Positions 9,104 to 17,524 of a stretch of 64,000 nucleotides of DNA are shown one piece after another (position 1 is the first letter of the stretch; every line of letters starts with the position of its first letter). Under the pieces are notes generated by a model. The model was not told the DNA's origin and did no database searches. It worked only from the letters and a program-made list of their open reading frames with translations. This DNA is from Thermoplasmata archaeon (GTDB lineage: Archaea > Thermoplasmatota > Thermoplasmata > Lutacidiplasmatales > UBA184). The stretch spans positions 38,248-102,247 of the forward strand of contig JAKAUN010000005.1 in NCBI GenBank assembly GCA_021817605.1, read 5' to 3'. Both the position numbers and the translations under genes were made by a program.

Positions 9104-9564
9104 ACCGTCCGCGCGACGCCCGACCGGCCGCTCCCGGGGCGGTGGGACACGTCGGCGGTGCCGGTTTGGCTCAGGAGGTCCTCGAGGGGGACGGTGCGCG
9201 GCGGCAGCGCCACGCGCAGCCGGTGGCGGGTCGTCTTCGGGGGGAACGGCTCGCCCCGGGTCGCGCGGCGGACGACCTCCTCCTTGGCGATCGGCGGGCC
9301 GGGCCGCCACGGCTCGAGGTCAACCTCGTCGCTGTCGTAGTCGAAGACCCAGGCGGCCGCCCAGTGGGCGCCGAGACGACGCAACGCCTCGACCCGGTGG
9401 TGCCCGTTCAGGATCACGAGCGAGCCGCGAGCGACCCAGATCGGCTCGTCGAAGGAGCCCGAACGGCGCAGCCGTCGCACGAGCTGCTCGACCTTGCGCG
9501 GGTCGTACTCCTCGTGTCCCTTGAGGCGCTCGATCGGGACGAGCGCGAACTCGGGCGCGCTCAC
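9100..9564 (-). CDS. ParB/Srx-fold protein (SerK-like free-serine kinase or ParB-like nuclease domain)
   Basis: MSAPEFALVPIERLKGHEEYDPRKVEQLVRRLRRSGSFDEPIWVARGSLVILNGHHRVEALRRLGA; NGHHR motif; overlaps hcrB stop. Confidence 0.75.
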   Translation of the reverse strand: MSAPEFALVPIERLKGHEEYDPRKVEQLVRRLRRSGSFDEPIWVARGSLVILNGHHRVEALRRLGAHWAAAWVFDYDSDEVDLEPWRPGPPIAKEEVVRRATRGEPFPPKTTRHRLRVALPPRTVPLEDLLSQTGTADVSHRPGSGRSGVARTV

Positions 9565-10547
9565 GCCCCGGCTCCCGGGGGCCGGGCCTCGGCGAGGGCG
9601 CGACGGACGTAGACGGAAACCATGCGACGTCGGTAGTCGGGGAGCAGGAAGGTGTTGTGCACCGGCCGGACCGCGCGCGCCACCGCCTCCCCGAGAGCCC
9701 GCAGTTCCGCGTCGTCGAGCGCGCTTCCTTCGAGCGGCCCGGTGAGCTCGTCGAACCGGCGGGGGAAAGTCTCCGCGCCTCCGACGGCGAGCCGGAGCTC
9801 GGTTGCCCTGCCGTCCTGCCATCGTGCTGCGACCGCCACCCCGAGCTCGGGGAAGTCGAACGACGGACGGACGCGCAACTTGAGATAACGGCCGCGACGC
9901 CCCCGCGCCGAGCGGGGAAGGTGGACCGCCACGAGCAGCTCGCCGGGCGCGAGCGTGAGCCGTCGGATCCCGTCGCCCGAGGCGTCGTAGAGCTCGGCGA
10001 GCGGCACGCGACGCCGTCCGGAGGGGCCGGCGAGCTCGACCTCGGCGTCCGAGACGAGCAGCGCGGGGGCGAGGTCGCCGGAGAAGGTCGCGTAACAGCG
10101 CTCCTTCTGCGGGACGACGTGGCAACGGTCGCCGTCCGCCTTGAGGCAGAAGCCGAGGCTCGCGCGCCAGAAGTAGCTCTGGTTGAAGAAGAAGCACCGG
10201 GTCTCGACCAAGAGGTTGCCGCCGACCGTCCCGCTCGCGCGGACGAGGGGCGTCGCGACCGAGTCGAGCGCGTCCGAGAGCGCCGGGAACTCGCGTCGAA
10301 GATCGCTGTCGCGCTCGAGGTCGGCGAGACGCGCCATCGCCCCGAGGCGGTCGAGCGAGTGGCCCCCGAGCTCTCCGACCCGGTCGAGGGCGACCAGGTG
10401 GCCCTTGACATTGAGATGCATCTTGTAGTTCGGCAGGAGGTCGGTCCCCCCGGCCAGGTAGTCGAACCGGCCGGAGAGCTCGCGGACGAGGGCCATCGTC
10501 TCCTCCACGGAGCTCGGGCGGTGGAGCTCGAACGGGTCGAGGTGCAT
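9561..10547 (-). CDS. hcrB: 4-hydroxybenzoyl-CoA reductase beta (FAD, extra [4Fe-4S]) subunit
   Basis: CO-dehydrogenase FAD-binding domain plus insertion ETRC-x15-C-x7-C-x8-C (Cys 118/134/142/151). Confidence 0.88.
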   Translation of the reverse strand: MHLDPFELHRPSSVEETMALVRELSGRFDYLAGGTDLLPNYKMHLNVKGHLVALDRVGELGGHSLDRLGAMARLADLERDSDLRREFPALSDALDSVATPLVRASGTVGGNLLVETRCFFFNQSYFWRASLGFCLKADGDRCHVVPQKERCYATFSGDLAPALLVSDAEVELAGPSGRRRVPLAELYDASGDGIRRLTLAPGELLVAVHLPRSARGRRGRYLKLRVRPSFDFPELGVAVAARWQDGRATELRLAVGGAETFPRRFDELTGPLEGSALDDAELRALGEAVARAVRPVHNTFLLPDYRRRMVSVYVRRALAEARPPGAGA

Positions 10548-10550
10548 CGC

Positions 10551-12875
10551 CTAGTTCCCCTTCCAGCGCCGGCCTTCCTTCGTCCGCTGGTCGAGCGCAC
10601 GGAGCACCCGGTCCGGGGTGATCGGCAGTTCGGTGAAACGGCAGCCGATCGCGTCGTGGAGGGCGTTCGCGACCGCCGGTAGGATCGCGATGAGGGGGCC
10701 TTCGCCGGCCTCCTTCGCGCCGAACGGCCCCGCGGGGTCGTCCTCTCCGACCAGCAGGATCTCGACCTCGGGCATCTGTTGGGGCGTCGGGATCTTGTAC
10801 TCGAGCAGCGACGGGTTGAGGAGGCGCGAGCCGCGGTAGTTCATCGACTCGCCGAGGACCTGCCCGAGGCCCATGTGGACCGACCCCTCGATCTGGCCCT
10901 CGACCGCGAGGCGGTTGAGCGGGCGGCCGCAGTCGAACGCCGCCCAGACCTTCGGGACGCGGTACTCGCCCGTGTCGGTGTCGACCTCGACCTCCGCGAC
11001 GTAGGCGGCGAACGAGTAGGCCGGGGCCGTCCCGGCGCGCGCTCCCTTGAACTTCCCGCCGAGCGGCTTGGTCTGGAACGAGCCGCTCGCGCTGAGCGCG
11101 CCGGTCTCCTCCATCGCGGCGTGCACCGCCTCGAGGAAGCTCACGCCTCGGGAAGGGTCGGCGGCCCTCTCGACCCGCTCGTGGGCGACCCGCAGTTCCT
11201 CTGCGGGCAGCCCGAGTAGGCGCGAGGCGCCTTCCAAGAGCTTCGCGCGCAGATCGAGCGCCGCGGAGCGGGCGGCGTTGCCCATCATGAACGTCACGCG
11301 GCTAGAGTAGGAGCCGAGGTCGACCGGGCTCACGTCCGAGTCGACGCGCTGGACGTGGACCCGCTCAAGATCCACGCCGAGCACCTCGGCGACGATCGCG
11401 GCGAGAAGGGTGTTCGACCCCTGGCCGATGTCGGCCTGCATGGAGTGCACGGCGATCCCGCCGTCCATGTCGACCTTGAGGTGGACGGTCGACTGCGGCA
11501 TCTTCGGGGTGAAGTGGATCGGGCTGTTCGACCCGGAAATGTAGAAGCCGCAGCCCAACCCGACGCCGCGCCCGTAGGGGAGCTGGCGGAACTTTCCGTC
11601 CCAGCCGCTCTTCGCGCGCGCCGCGTCGAGGCAGGCGACGAAGGAGGTCGAGGTGATGCGGAACTCGTTGACCGTCGTGGAATGGGGCGGCAGCGCGTTG
11701 CGCGAGCGCAGCTCGAACGGGTCGATCCCGATCTCCTCGGCCAACCGATCGAGGGCGACCTCGACCGTGTAGCGGACGTTCGTCCCGCCGTGCGCCCGCA
11801 TCGCGCCGCTCGGCGGCTTCGTGGTGTAGACCCGCCGCCCGCGGTAGCGGAAGTTCGGGACCCGGTAAGGGCCCATCGCGAGCACGCCGTTGTAGTAGGT
11901 CGTCACCGTCCCGAAGGAGCTCCAGGCGCCGCCGTCGATCACGGCGGAAAGGTCGTAGGCGAGGATCTTGCCCTCGGCATCGGTCGCCACCCGTAGGTCG
12001 TTCTGCGTGGGGTGACGCCCGTGGTTGGTGAGGAAGACGTCCTCGCGGTCGAGGAGCATCTTCACCGGGCGGCCGGTCTCGAGGGCGAGCGCCGCGCAGA
12101 CGATCTCGTGAGGGAGGGGGTCGGACTTCCCCCCGAAGCCTCCGCCGACCTCGGGCTTGATCACCCGGATGCGGTGCATCGGCAGGCCGAGCACTTCGGA
12201 GAGGGTGCGGTGGAGATAGTGCGGCACCTGCGTCGCGCTCCAGACGGTGAGCCGTCCGTCGGGGGTCGCCTCCGCGACGGTCACGAGCGGCTCGGTGAAC
12301 GCATGGGTGACACCCGAGAACGTGCCGCGGACCCGGACCGTGTGGGCGGCGCGGGCGAAGGCGGCGTCCACATCCCCGAACTGCTGGACGACCTCCTTCT
12401 GGACGTTGGTCCCGGCGAGGCCGCGGGCGTGGATCGGCTCGGCGACCTTGCCCAGCCCGGTCTGCGGGTCGGGGTACTCCTCGAGCGGCTCGACGTCGAC
12501 CTTGATGAGGGCGAGGGCCCGCTCGGCGGTGAGCTCGTCGACCGCGGCGACCGCGGCGACGATGTCGCCCTGGTAGCGGGTCTTGCCGACGGCGAGCGCC
12601 GTCTCGTCGTGGGTGATCGGCAGCACCCCGAACGGGACCGGGTAGCGCTCTCCGGTGAGGACGGCGAGGACGCCGGGGAGCGCGCGGGCGGCCCGGGTGT
12701 CGATCGCTCGGAGCCTCGCGTGGGCCCACGGGCTCCGCAGGAGCCGGCCGACGAGCTGGCCGGGGCGCTGGATGTCGTCCGTGTACTCCGCGCGACCCGT
12801 CACCTTGAGGGGGCCCTCGACGTAGGGGATCCGCCCTCCGAGCAGCCGGTACGGCTCCTCGGGTCCCGAGGCCAT
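10551..12875 (-). CDS. hcrA: 4-hydroxybenzoyl-CoA reductase alpha (molybdopterin) subunit
   Basis: MASGPEEPYRLLGGRIPYVEGPLKVTGRAEYTDDI...; xanthine-oxidase-family large subunit, 774 aa from ATG 12875, which overlaps the gamma-subunit stop (ATGA). Confidence 0.85.
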   Translation of the reverse strand: MASGPEEPYRLLGGRIPYVEGPLKVTGRAEYTDDIQRPGQLVGRLLRSPWAHARLRAIDTRAARALPGVLAVLTGERYPVPFGVLPITHDETALAVGKTRYQGDIVAAVAAVDELTAERALALIKVDVEPLEEYPDPQTGLGKVAEPIHARGLAGTNVQKEVVQQFGDVDAAFARAAHTVRVRGTFSGVTHAFTEPLVTVAEATPDGRLTVWSATQVPHYLHRTLSEVLGLPMHRIRVIKPEVGGGFGGKSDPLPHEIVCAALALETGRPVKMLLDREDVFLTNHGRHPTQNDLRVATDAEGKILAYDLSAVIDGGAWSSFGTVTTYYNGVLAMGPYRVPNFRYRGRRVYTTKPPSGAMRAHGGTNVRYTVEVALDRLAEEIGIDPFELRSRNALPPHSTTVNEFRITSTSFVACLDAARAKSGWDGKFRQLPYGRGVGLGCGFYISGSNSPIHFTPKMPQSTVHLKVDMDGGIAVHSMQADIGQGSNTLLAAIVAEVLGVDLERVHVQRVDSDVSPVDLGSYSSRVTFMMGNAARSAALDLRAKLLEGASRLLGLPAEELRVAHERVERAADPSRGVSFLEAVHAAMEETGALSASGSFQTKPLGGKFKGARAGTAPAYSFAAYVAEVEVDTDTGEYRVPKVWAAFDCGRPLNRLAVEGQIEGSVHMGLGQVLGESMNYRGSRLLNPSLLEYKIPTPQQMPEVEILLVGEDDPAGPFGAKEAGEGPLIAILPAVANALHDAIGCRFTELPITPDRVLRALDQRTKEGRRWKGN

Positions 12876-13348
12876 CAGGCCCCCTCCCGCGCGGCCGCTT
12901 CGATCGCCCGGACGATCTTGAGATAGCCGGTGCACCGGCACAGGTTGCCCGAGATCGCCTCTTCGATCTCCGAACGGCTCGGGGAGGGATGCTCGCGCAA
13001 GAACGCGGTCGCGGTAAGTACGAAGCCGGGGGTGCAGAAGCCGCACTGGGTCGCTCCGTGCTCCACGAACGACCGCTGGACCGGGGAGAGGCCCTTCGCC
13101 GGGGTGACCCCTTCGATGGTCGTCACCTCCCGCCCCTCGACGAGGCGGGCAAGCGTGAGGCAGCTGAGCGTCGGCCTCCCGTCCAGCAACACGGTGCAGC
13201 AGCCGCAGGTGCCGAGGTCGCAGCCGCGCTTGGTGCCGGTGAGGCGGAGGTCCTCGCGGAGAAGGTCGAGCAGGATCCTCTCGTCGGCGCAGGCATGCGC
13301 CGCCGGCTGTCCGTTCAGCCGGAACCTAATCTCGTGGGGAGCCGACAC
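12875..13348 (-). CDS. hcrC: 4-hydroxybenzoyl-CoA reductase gamma (2x[2Fe-2S]) subunit
   Basis: 157 aa with GCDLGTCGCCTVLLDG, CGFCTPG and NLCRCTGY motifs. Confidence 0.88.
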   Translation of the reverse strand: MSAPHEIRFRLNGQPAAHACADERILLDLLREDLRLTGTKRGCDLGTCGCCTVLLDGRPTLSCLTLARLVEGREVTTIEGVTPAKGLSPVQRSFVEHGATQCGFCTPGFVLTATAFLREHPSPSRSEIEEAISGNLCRCTGYLKIVRAIEAAAREGA

Positions 13349-14171
13349 CTTCCTCCGCGGAGGCTCGCGCAGCAGTAGGTAAGCTCGACGGGGCTCGGCC
13401 CGGGTGGAGGTCGCGGACGATCTCGGCGACGATGCTCATCGCGATCTCCGCCGGCGTCTCGGCGCCGAGAGGGATCCCGACCGGCGACCGGACGCGGGCG
13501 AGTGCCTCGCGAGGGATCCCTCGGGCGCGCAACCCGGCGAAGATGTGCTCGCGCTTGGCGGCGGAGGCGATGAGGCCGATGGTGTTGGGGAACGAGCGGA
13601 TCGCCTGGAAGAGGACCTCGGCGTCCCTCTGAGCGTCGTAGCCGAGGAGCAGAAGATGGGTGAACTCGGTAGGGTCGAAGACCCGGAAGATCTCCGAGGG
13701 AGCGACCAGCTCCCGACGCTCCGCCTCCGCGAACCTCTCCCGACCCAGGTAGTCGGGCCGGTCGTCGGCCAGCGAGTAGTCGACCTCGACGGTCAGGAGC
13801 AACCGGGCGACCGCTTGGGCGACATGTCCCCCGCCCCAGAGCAGCACGTTGGGCCGGGCCGCCACGTACTCGAGAGCGATGTCGACCGACCCACCGCATA
13901 GGCTCGGGAGGCCGCCGGTCTTCCACGCCGCCAGGTCGAAGTGGAGCAGCTCGCCGTGACGCCGTTCGAGGGCCCGAAGAGAGGCGTGCTTGACCTCCTC
14001 CTCGAGGGAGGCCCCGCCGACGGTCCCCAGCGTCGTCCCGTCGTCCCGCACGAGGAGCGTCGCGCCCACCTTACCGGGGACCGAGCCCACGGAGCGTACG
14101 ACGCTCGCGCGCACGAACGCGCGGTGGCTCTCGAGCAGGCGGAGCGCCTCGCGGGCGGTCTGGCGGTCCAT
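13326..14171 (-). CDS. XdhC/CoxI-family molybdoenzyme maturation factor
   Basis: MDRQTAREALRLLESHRAFVRASVVRSVGSVPGKVGATLLVRDDGTTLGTVGGASLEEEV; GGGHVAQAVA Rossmann motif. Confidence 0.88.
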   Translation of the reverse strand: MDRQTAREALRLLESHRAFVRASVVRSVGSVPGKVGATLLVRDDGTTLGTVGGASLEEEVKHASLRALERRHGELLHFDLAAWKTGGLPSLCGGSVDIALEYVAARPNVLLWGGGHVAQAVARLLLTVEVDYSLADDRPDYLGRERFAEAERRELVAPSEIFRVFDPTEFTHLLLLGYDAQRDAEVLFQAIRSFPNTIGLIASAAKREHIFAGLRARGIPREALARVRSPVGIPLGAETPAEIAMSIVAEIVRDLHPGRAPSSLPTAARASAEEGVGSPRD

Positions 14172-14180
14172 CGGAGCGGC

Positions 14181-14795
14181 CTACTCCTCCTCGCTCGCCG
14201 CCCAGGCGTCATGCGCGGAGCGGTACTCCTCGGGCGTGTCGACGTTCGCCACCACCGCCGGGTCCTCCACGTCCAGGCGGCAGACCTGGGGTCCGAACTC
14301 GGGGAGGAGGGAACGGATCGGCGCGTCGGTCCTCAGGTTGAGGATCTCCTCGCGCACCCGGGGTCTCCAGAGGACCGGATGGCCACCCTCGCCCCGGTAG
14401 GTCGGGAGGAACCAGACCGCGAGGAGGTCGCGTTCGCGCGCGGCGAGGAGACGATCGATCGTCCGGGGAGCGACAAAAGGGTGGTCGACCGGCCAGAACA
14501 GGACGTCACGGTCCGCCGGCAGGGAGAGCAACCCGGCTTGGACGGAGGCGGTCCGACCCTCGTACCACCGCTCGGCGTCCACCGCGGTGACCGCAAGGTC
14601 GCGCAGCTCGTGGACGATCGGGGCGCGATGGGGGCCGACGACCACGACGACCGGGTCGAAGCCGTCGGCCAGGCAGATCTCCGCCATACGCCGCACCGAA
14701 GTGCGTTCTCCGACCCGAAGGAGCGCCTTCGGCTCCCCTCCGAACCGGGAGGAGGCTCCGGCGCTCAGGAGAAGGGCCGCCGTAGCCGACGTCAC
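14181..14795 (-). CDS. mocA: MobA-like NTP transferase, probable molybdenum cofactor cytidylyltransferase
   Basis: LLLSAGASSRFGGEPKALLRVGERTSVRRMAEI...VLFWPVDHPFVAPRTID. Confidence 0.82.
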   Translation of the reverse strand: MTSATAALLLSAGASSRFGGEPKALLRVGERTSVRRMAEICLADGFDPVVVVVGPHRAPIVHELRDLAVTAVDAERWYEGRTASVQAGLLSLPADRDVLFWPVDHPFVAPRTIDRLLAARERDLLAVWFLPTYRGEGGHPVLWRPRVREEILNLRTDAPIRSLLPEFGPQVCRLDVEDPAVVANVDTPEEYRSAHDAWAASEEE

Positions 14796-14909
14796 TGTTC
14801 CTGCTTGCCCCCTTCGCCCGACAGAGCCGTGGTCCTGTTAAATCAACGACCCGCCCGTCGGGGCGGCACCCGTCCTGCGGCGTTGAGGGCCCTGACGAAG
14901 GAGCGCGGG

Positions 14910-14918
14910 CTTTAATAG
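14910..14918 (+). promoter_or_regulatory. TATA-like element upstream of rps19e
   Basis: ctttaatag about 30 nt upstream of the S19e ATG at 14944. Confidence 0.5.
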
Positions 14919-14943
14919 GTGGACCAGGTGAGCGCGCCATCCA

Positions 14944-15399
14944 ATGACCCATCCGGAAGACGTCCCGGCCTCCGAGCTTCTGCCCCGGCTCGCGGCCGCG
15001 CTCAAGCAGCGCAACGCGGTCGCGCCGCCGTCCTGGGCCTCGTTCGTCAAGACCGGGGTCCACAAGCAGCGAGCTCCGATCGACCCGGACTGGTGGTACC
15101 TCCGCTCGGCGTCGGTCCTCCGGAAGATCTACCTCCTCGGCTCGGTCGGGGTCACCCGCCTGAGCTCCGAGTACGGCGGCAAGCGCGACCGCGGGAGCGC
15201 GCCCTACCATGCCCGCACCGGCTCGAGGTCGATCGCCCGAGAGATCATCCAGCAGCTCGAGAAGTCCGGCCTCCTCCAGCCTCACAAGGGCGGTGGACGT
15301 CGGGTGAGCCCTGAGGGCCAGAAGCTCCTGGACACGGAGAGCCGCGATCTGTTGAAATCGCTCAGCGCCTCCCGACCCGCGCTCGCCAAGTACCTTTAG
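14944..15399 (+). CDS. rps19e: ribosomal protein S19e
   Basis: ASFVKTGVHKQRAPIDPDWWYLRSASVLRKIYLLGSVGVTRLSSEYGGKRDRGS. Confidence 0.97.
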   Translation: MTHPEDVPASELLPRLAAALKQRNAVAPPSWASFVKTGVHKQRAPIDPDWWYLRSASVLRKIYLLGSVGVTRLSSEYGGKRDRGSAPYHARTGSRSIAREIIQQLEKSGLLQPHKGGGRRVSPEGQKLLDTESRDLLKSLSASRPALAKYL

Positions 15400-15428
15400 G
15401 GACGTGGCGGTCGGAGGGGAGCACCCCG

Positions 15429-15788
15429 GTGGCAATGCCCGACGACGCGGAACTCGCCGAGCTGCGTCGACGCAGGCTCCAGCAGCTGCAGGAGATGCAG
15501 ACCTCCGAGGCGCTCAATGCCCAGGCCTACGCCGCGCAGGAGGCCGAGGCCCGACGACGCGATGTCGAGCGGTCGGAGGTCCTCCGGCGCATCCTTACCT
15601 CCGAGGCTCGGGAGCGGCTCGGACGGATCCGGCTCGCCAAGCCGGACGTCGCCGCGTCGGTCGAGCAGCAGCTCATCGCCCTCGCGGCGAGCGGCCGGCT
15701 GCAGCGTGCGGTCGACGACCAGACCCTCCGGGCCCTCCTCGAACGGATCAACCCGGAGCGCCGTGAGATTCATATCACCCGGCGCTGA
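15429..15788 (+). CDS. PDCD5-like DNA-binding protein
   Basis: 119 aa; ELRRRRLQQLQEMQ...LTSEARERLGRIRLAKPDVAASVEQQLIALAASGRL; located between S19e and L39e. Confidence 0.93.
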   Translation: MAMPDDAELAELRRRRLQQLQEMQTSEALNAQAYAAQEAEARRRDVERSEVLRRILTSEARERLGRIRLAKPDVAASVEQQLIALAASGRLQRAVDDQTLRALLERINPERREIHITRR

Positions 15789-15802
15789 GGGGGGAAGAGA
15801 GC

Positions 15803-15961
15803 ATGGCGAATCGTAGGAAGAGCCACGCGCGCAAGATGCGCCTTCTGCGCGCCGTGAAGAGCAACCGCCGCGTGCCGGCATGGGTCGTCGAGCGGACGGA
15901 CCGCCGCGTGGTCCGCCACCCGAAGCGACGCAGCTGGAAGCGCGGTCACCTGCACCTATAG
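15803..15961 (+). CDS. rpl39e: ribosomal protein L39e (52 aa, below ORF-track cutoff)
   Basis: My translation: MANRRKSHARKMRLLRAVKSNRRVPAWVVERTDRRVVRHPKRRSWKRGHLHL*. Confidence 0.93.
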   Translation: MANRRKSHARKMRLLRAVKSNRRVPAWVVERTDRRVVRHPKRRSWKRGHLHL

Positions 15962-15976
15962 GAGACCCGAGGAACG

Positions 15977-16285
15977 ATGGCCCCGAAGGACCGGTCCCGA
16001 AAGCGCGAGGAGCTCGAGCGAGAGTACGTCATCCCGCTGCGTGCCAGCCAGCACCAGCCGTCGCGCCGCCGACGGGCCGGCCACGCGCTCGAGACGGTTC
16101 GACGGTTCGTCACGCGGCACATGCAGGGCGCTCCCGAGGACGTCTGGATCGACCCGAGGCTCAACGAGCACATCTGGGAGCGAGGGATCCAGCGGATCCC
16201 CTCCCGTGTCCGCGTGCGGGCGATCCGCTTCGAGGACGGCCTCATCGAGGTCGACCTGCTCGAATCCGAGCCCCGAAGCACGTAG
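15977..16285 (+). CDS. rpl31e: ribosomal protein L31e
   Basis: EREYVIPLRASQHQPSRRRRAGHALETVRRFVTRHM...VWIDPRLNEHIWERGIQRIPSRVRVRAIR. Confidence 0.95.
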   Translation: MAPKDRSRKREELEREYVIPLRASQHQPSRRRRAGHALETVRRFVTRHMQGAPEDVWIDPRLNEHIWERGIQRIPSRVRVRAIRFEDGLIEVDLLESEPRST

Positions 16286-16298
16286 GAGCGCCGAGCGC

Positions 16299-16964
16299 GT
16301 GCCGGTCGGTCGCACGCTCGTCAGCGGAAGCCCCTACCTCGGTGTCTTCCTGCGCGCCGGCGAGCGCCACGCGCTCGTGCCGCCGTCGCTGAGCGGCGCG
16401 GTGGGCCGGGAGGTCTCCCGCGTCCTCGGCGTCGATCTCGTGAGGACGACCGTCTGCGACAGCGAGATCGTCGGAGCGCTGGTCGCCGTCAACTCCCGCG
16501 GGGTGGTCGTCGGAGAGGGGGCCGACAGCAAGGAGCTGCGGGCCCTCGAGGCGATCGCTCCCGTGACCGTGGTGCCCCATCGGCAGAACGCCATGGGCAA
16601 CAACATCCTGGCCAACGATTTCGGCGCCCTCGTCCACCCGGAGATCTCCCACGAGGCGCTCCGCCAGATCGGCAAGGCCCTCGACGTTCCCGTCGAGACG
16701 GGGACCCTCGCCGGGCTCGGAACGGTCGGCATGGCCGGGGTCGCTACGAACAAGGGGGCGGTCGTCCATCCGAAGGCGACCGAGCGCGAGCTCCGCAAGG
16801 TCGAAGAGCTGCTTCGCGTCCCCGTGGGACGCTCGACGGCGAACTTCGGCGTACCCGTGGTCGGCGCCTGCCTGGCCGCCAACTCGACAGGGCTCCTGGT
16901 CGGTCGGCCCACGACGCCGGTGGAGATCGTGCACCTGCAGGAAGGGCTCGCCCTCCTCGAGTGA
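16299..16964 (+). CDS. eif6: translation initiation factor 6 (aIF6)
   Basis: GSPYLGVFLRAGERHALVPPSLS...NSRGVVVGEGADSKELRAL...NAMGNNILANDFGALVHPEI; GTG start at 16299. Confidence 0.95.
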   Translation: MPVGRTLVSGSPYLGVFLRAGERHALVPPSLSGAVGREVSRVLGVDLVRTTVCDSEIVGALVAVNSRGVVVGEGADSKELRALEAIAPVTVVPHRQNAMGNNILANDFGALVHPEISHEALRQIGKALDVPVETGTLAGLGTVGMAGVATNKGAVVHPKATERELRKVEELLRVPVGRSTANFGVPVVGACLAANSTGLLVGRPTTPVEIVHLQEGLALLE

Positions 16965-16997
16965 GCGGGCCCGACGCCCGCGTCGCGCCCCGGCGGC

Positions 16998-17222
16998 TCA
17001 GGTCCCGCGCTTTCTCTTGACGTAGCGCGTGGCGTAGCCTGCGATGCGGTTGGCGAGCTTCTTGTGGACGACGCCGAGCTTCCCGTCCACCATGACGCCG
17101 AGGTCGGTGAGCTCGAGGACCTTCTTGCGGTTCTGGGCGTAATCTCCGCCGAAGTCGTTCGGATGGTTGCGGATCAATTCGACCGCTACGCGCTTGATGT
17201 ACGTCTGGCGGATGTTGCCCAT
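16998..17222 (-). CDS. rps17e: ribosomal protein S17e
   Basis: MGNIRQTYIKRVAVELIRNHPNDFGGDYAQNRKKVLELTDLGVM...KKLANRIAGYATRYVKRKRGT. Confidence 0.92.
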   Translation of the reverse strand: MGNIRQTYIKRVAVELIRNHPNDFGGDYAQNRKKVLELTDLGVMVDGKLGVVHKKLANRIAGYATRYVKRKRGT

Positions 17223-17524
17223 GCGACCGGTTCCGACCGAGGAGGCCTCTATAACGGTTGCTTGGAGGCGCATCGGCTCGAGAGCGACGCCGGGGCAGGG
17301 GGTCCGCCGCGGCGGGAAGCTCGCGGAGACCCCGTCGCGGCGGGCGGCGGGCCGGCCCCCCCGGCCGCGGCGGCCGAAAGAGGGAGTCCCTCTCGAGTCG
17401 GAAGCAAAGTCACAAATACCCATCCAAAGGTTATTTTTGCTATGGACCGCGGTGCGACGGGGGCTCCGCGGCCGGACACAACGCCGGAGAGCTCCGCGCG
17501 CTAGGACGGGCACCGTTCGCACAC

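Noticed and set aside
12876-13046. N-terminal extension of the 831-aa hcrA ORF
   Set aside because: Extension overlaps hcrC out of frame; the ATG at 12875 gives an ATGA coupling and a normal subunit length.
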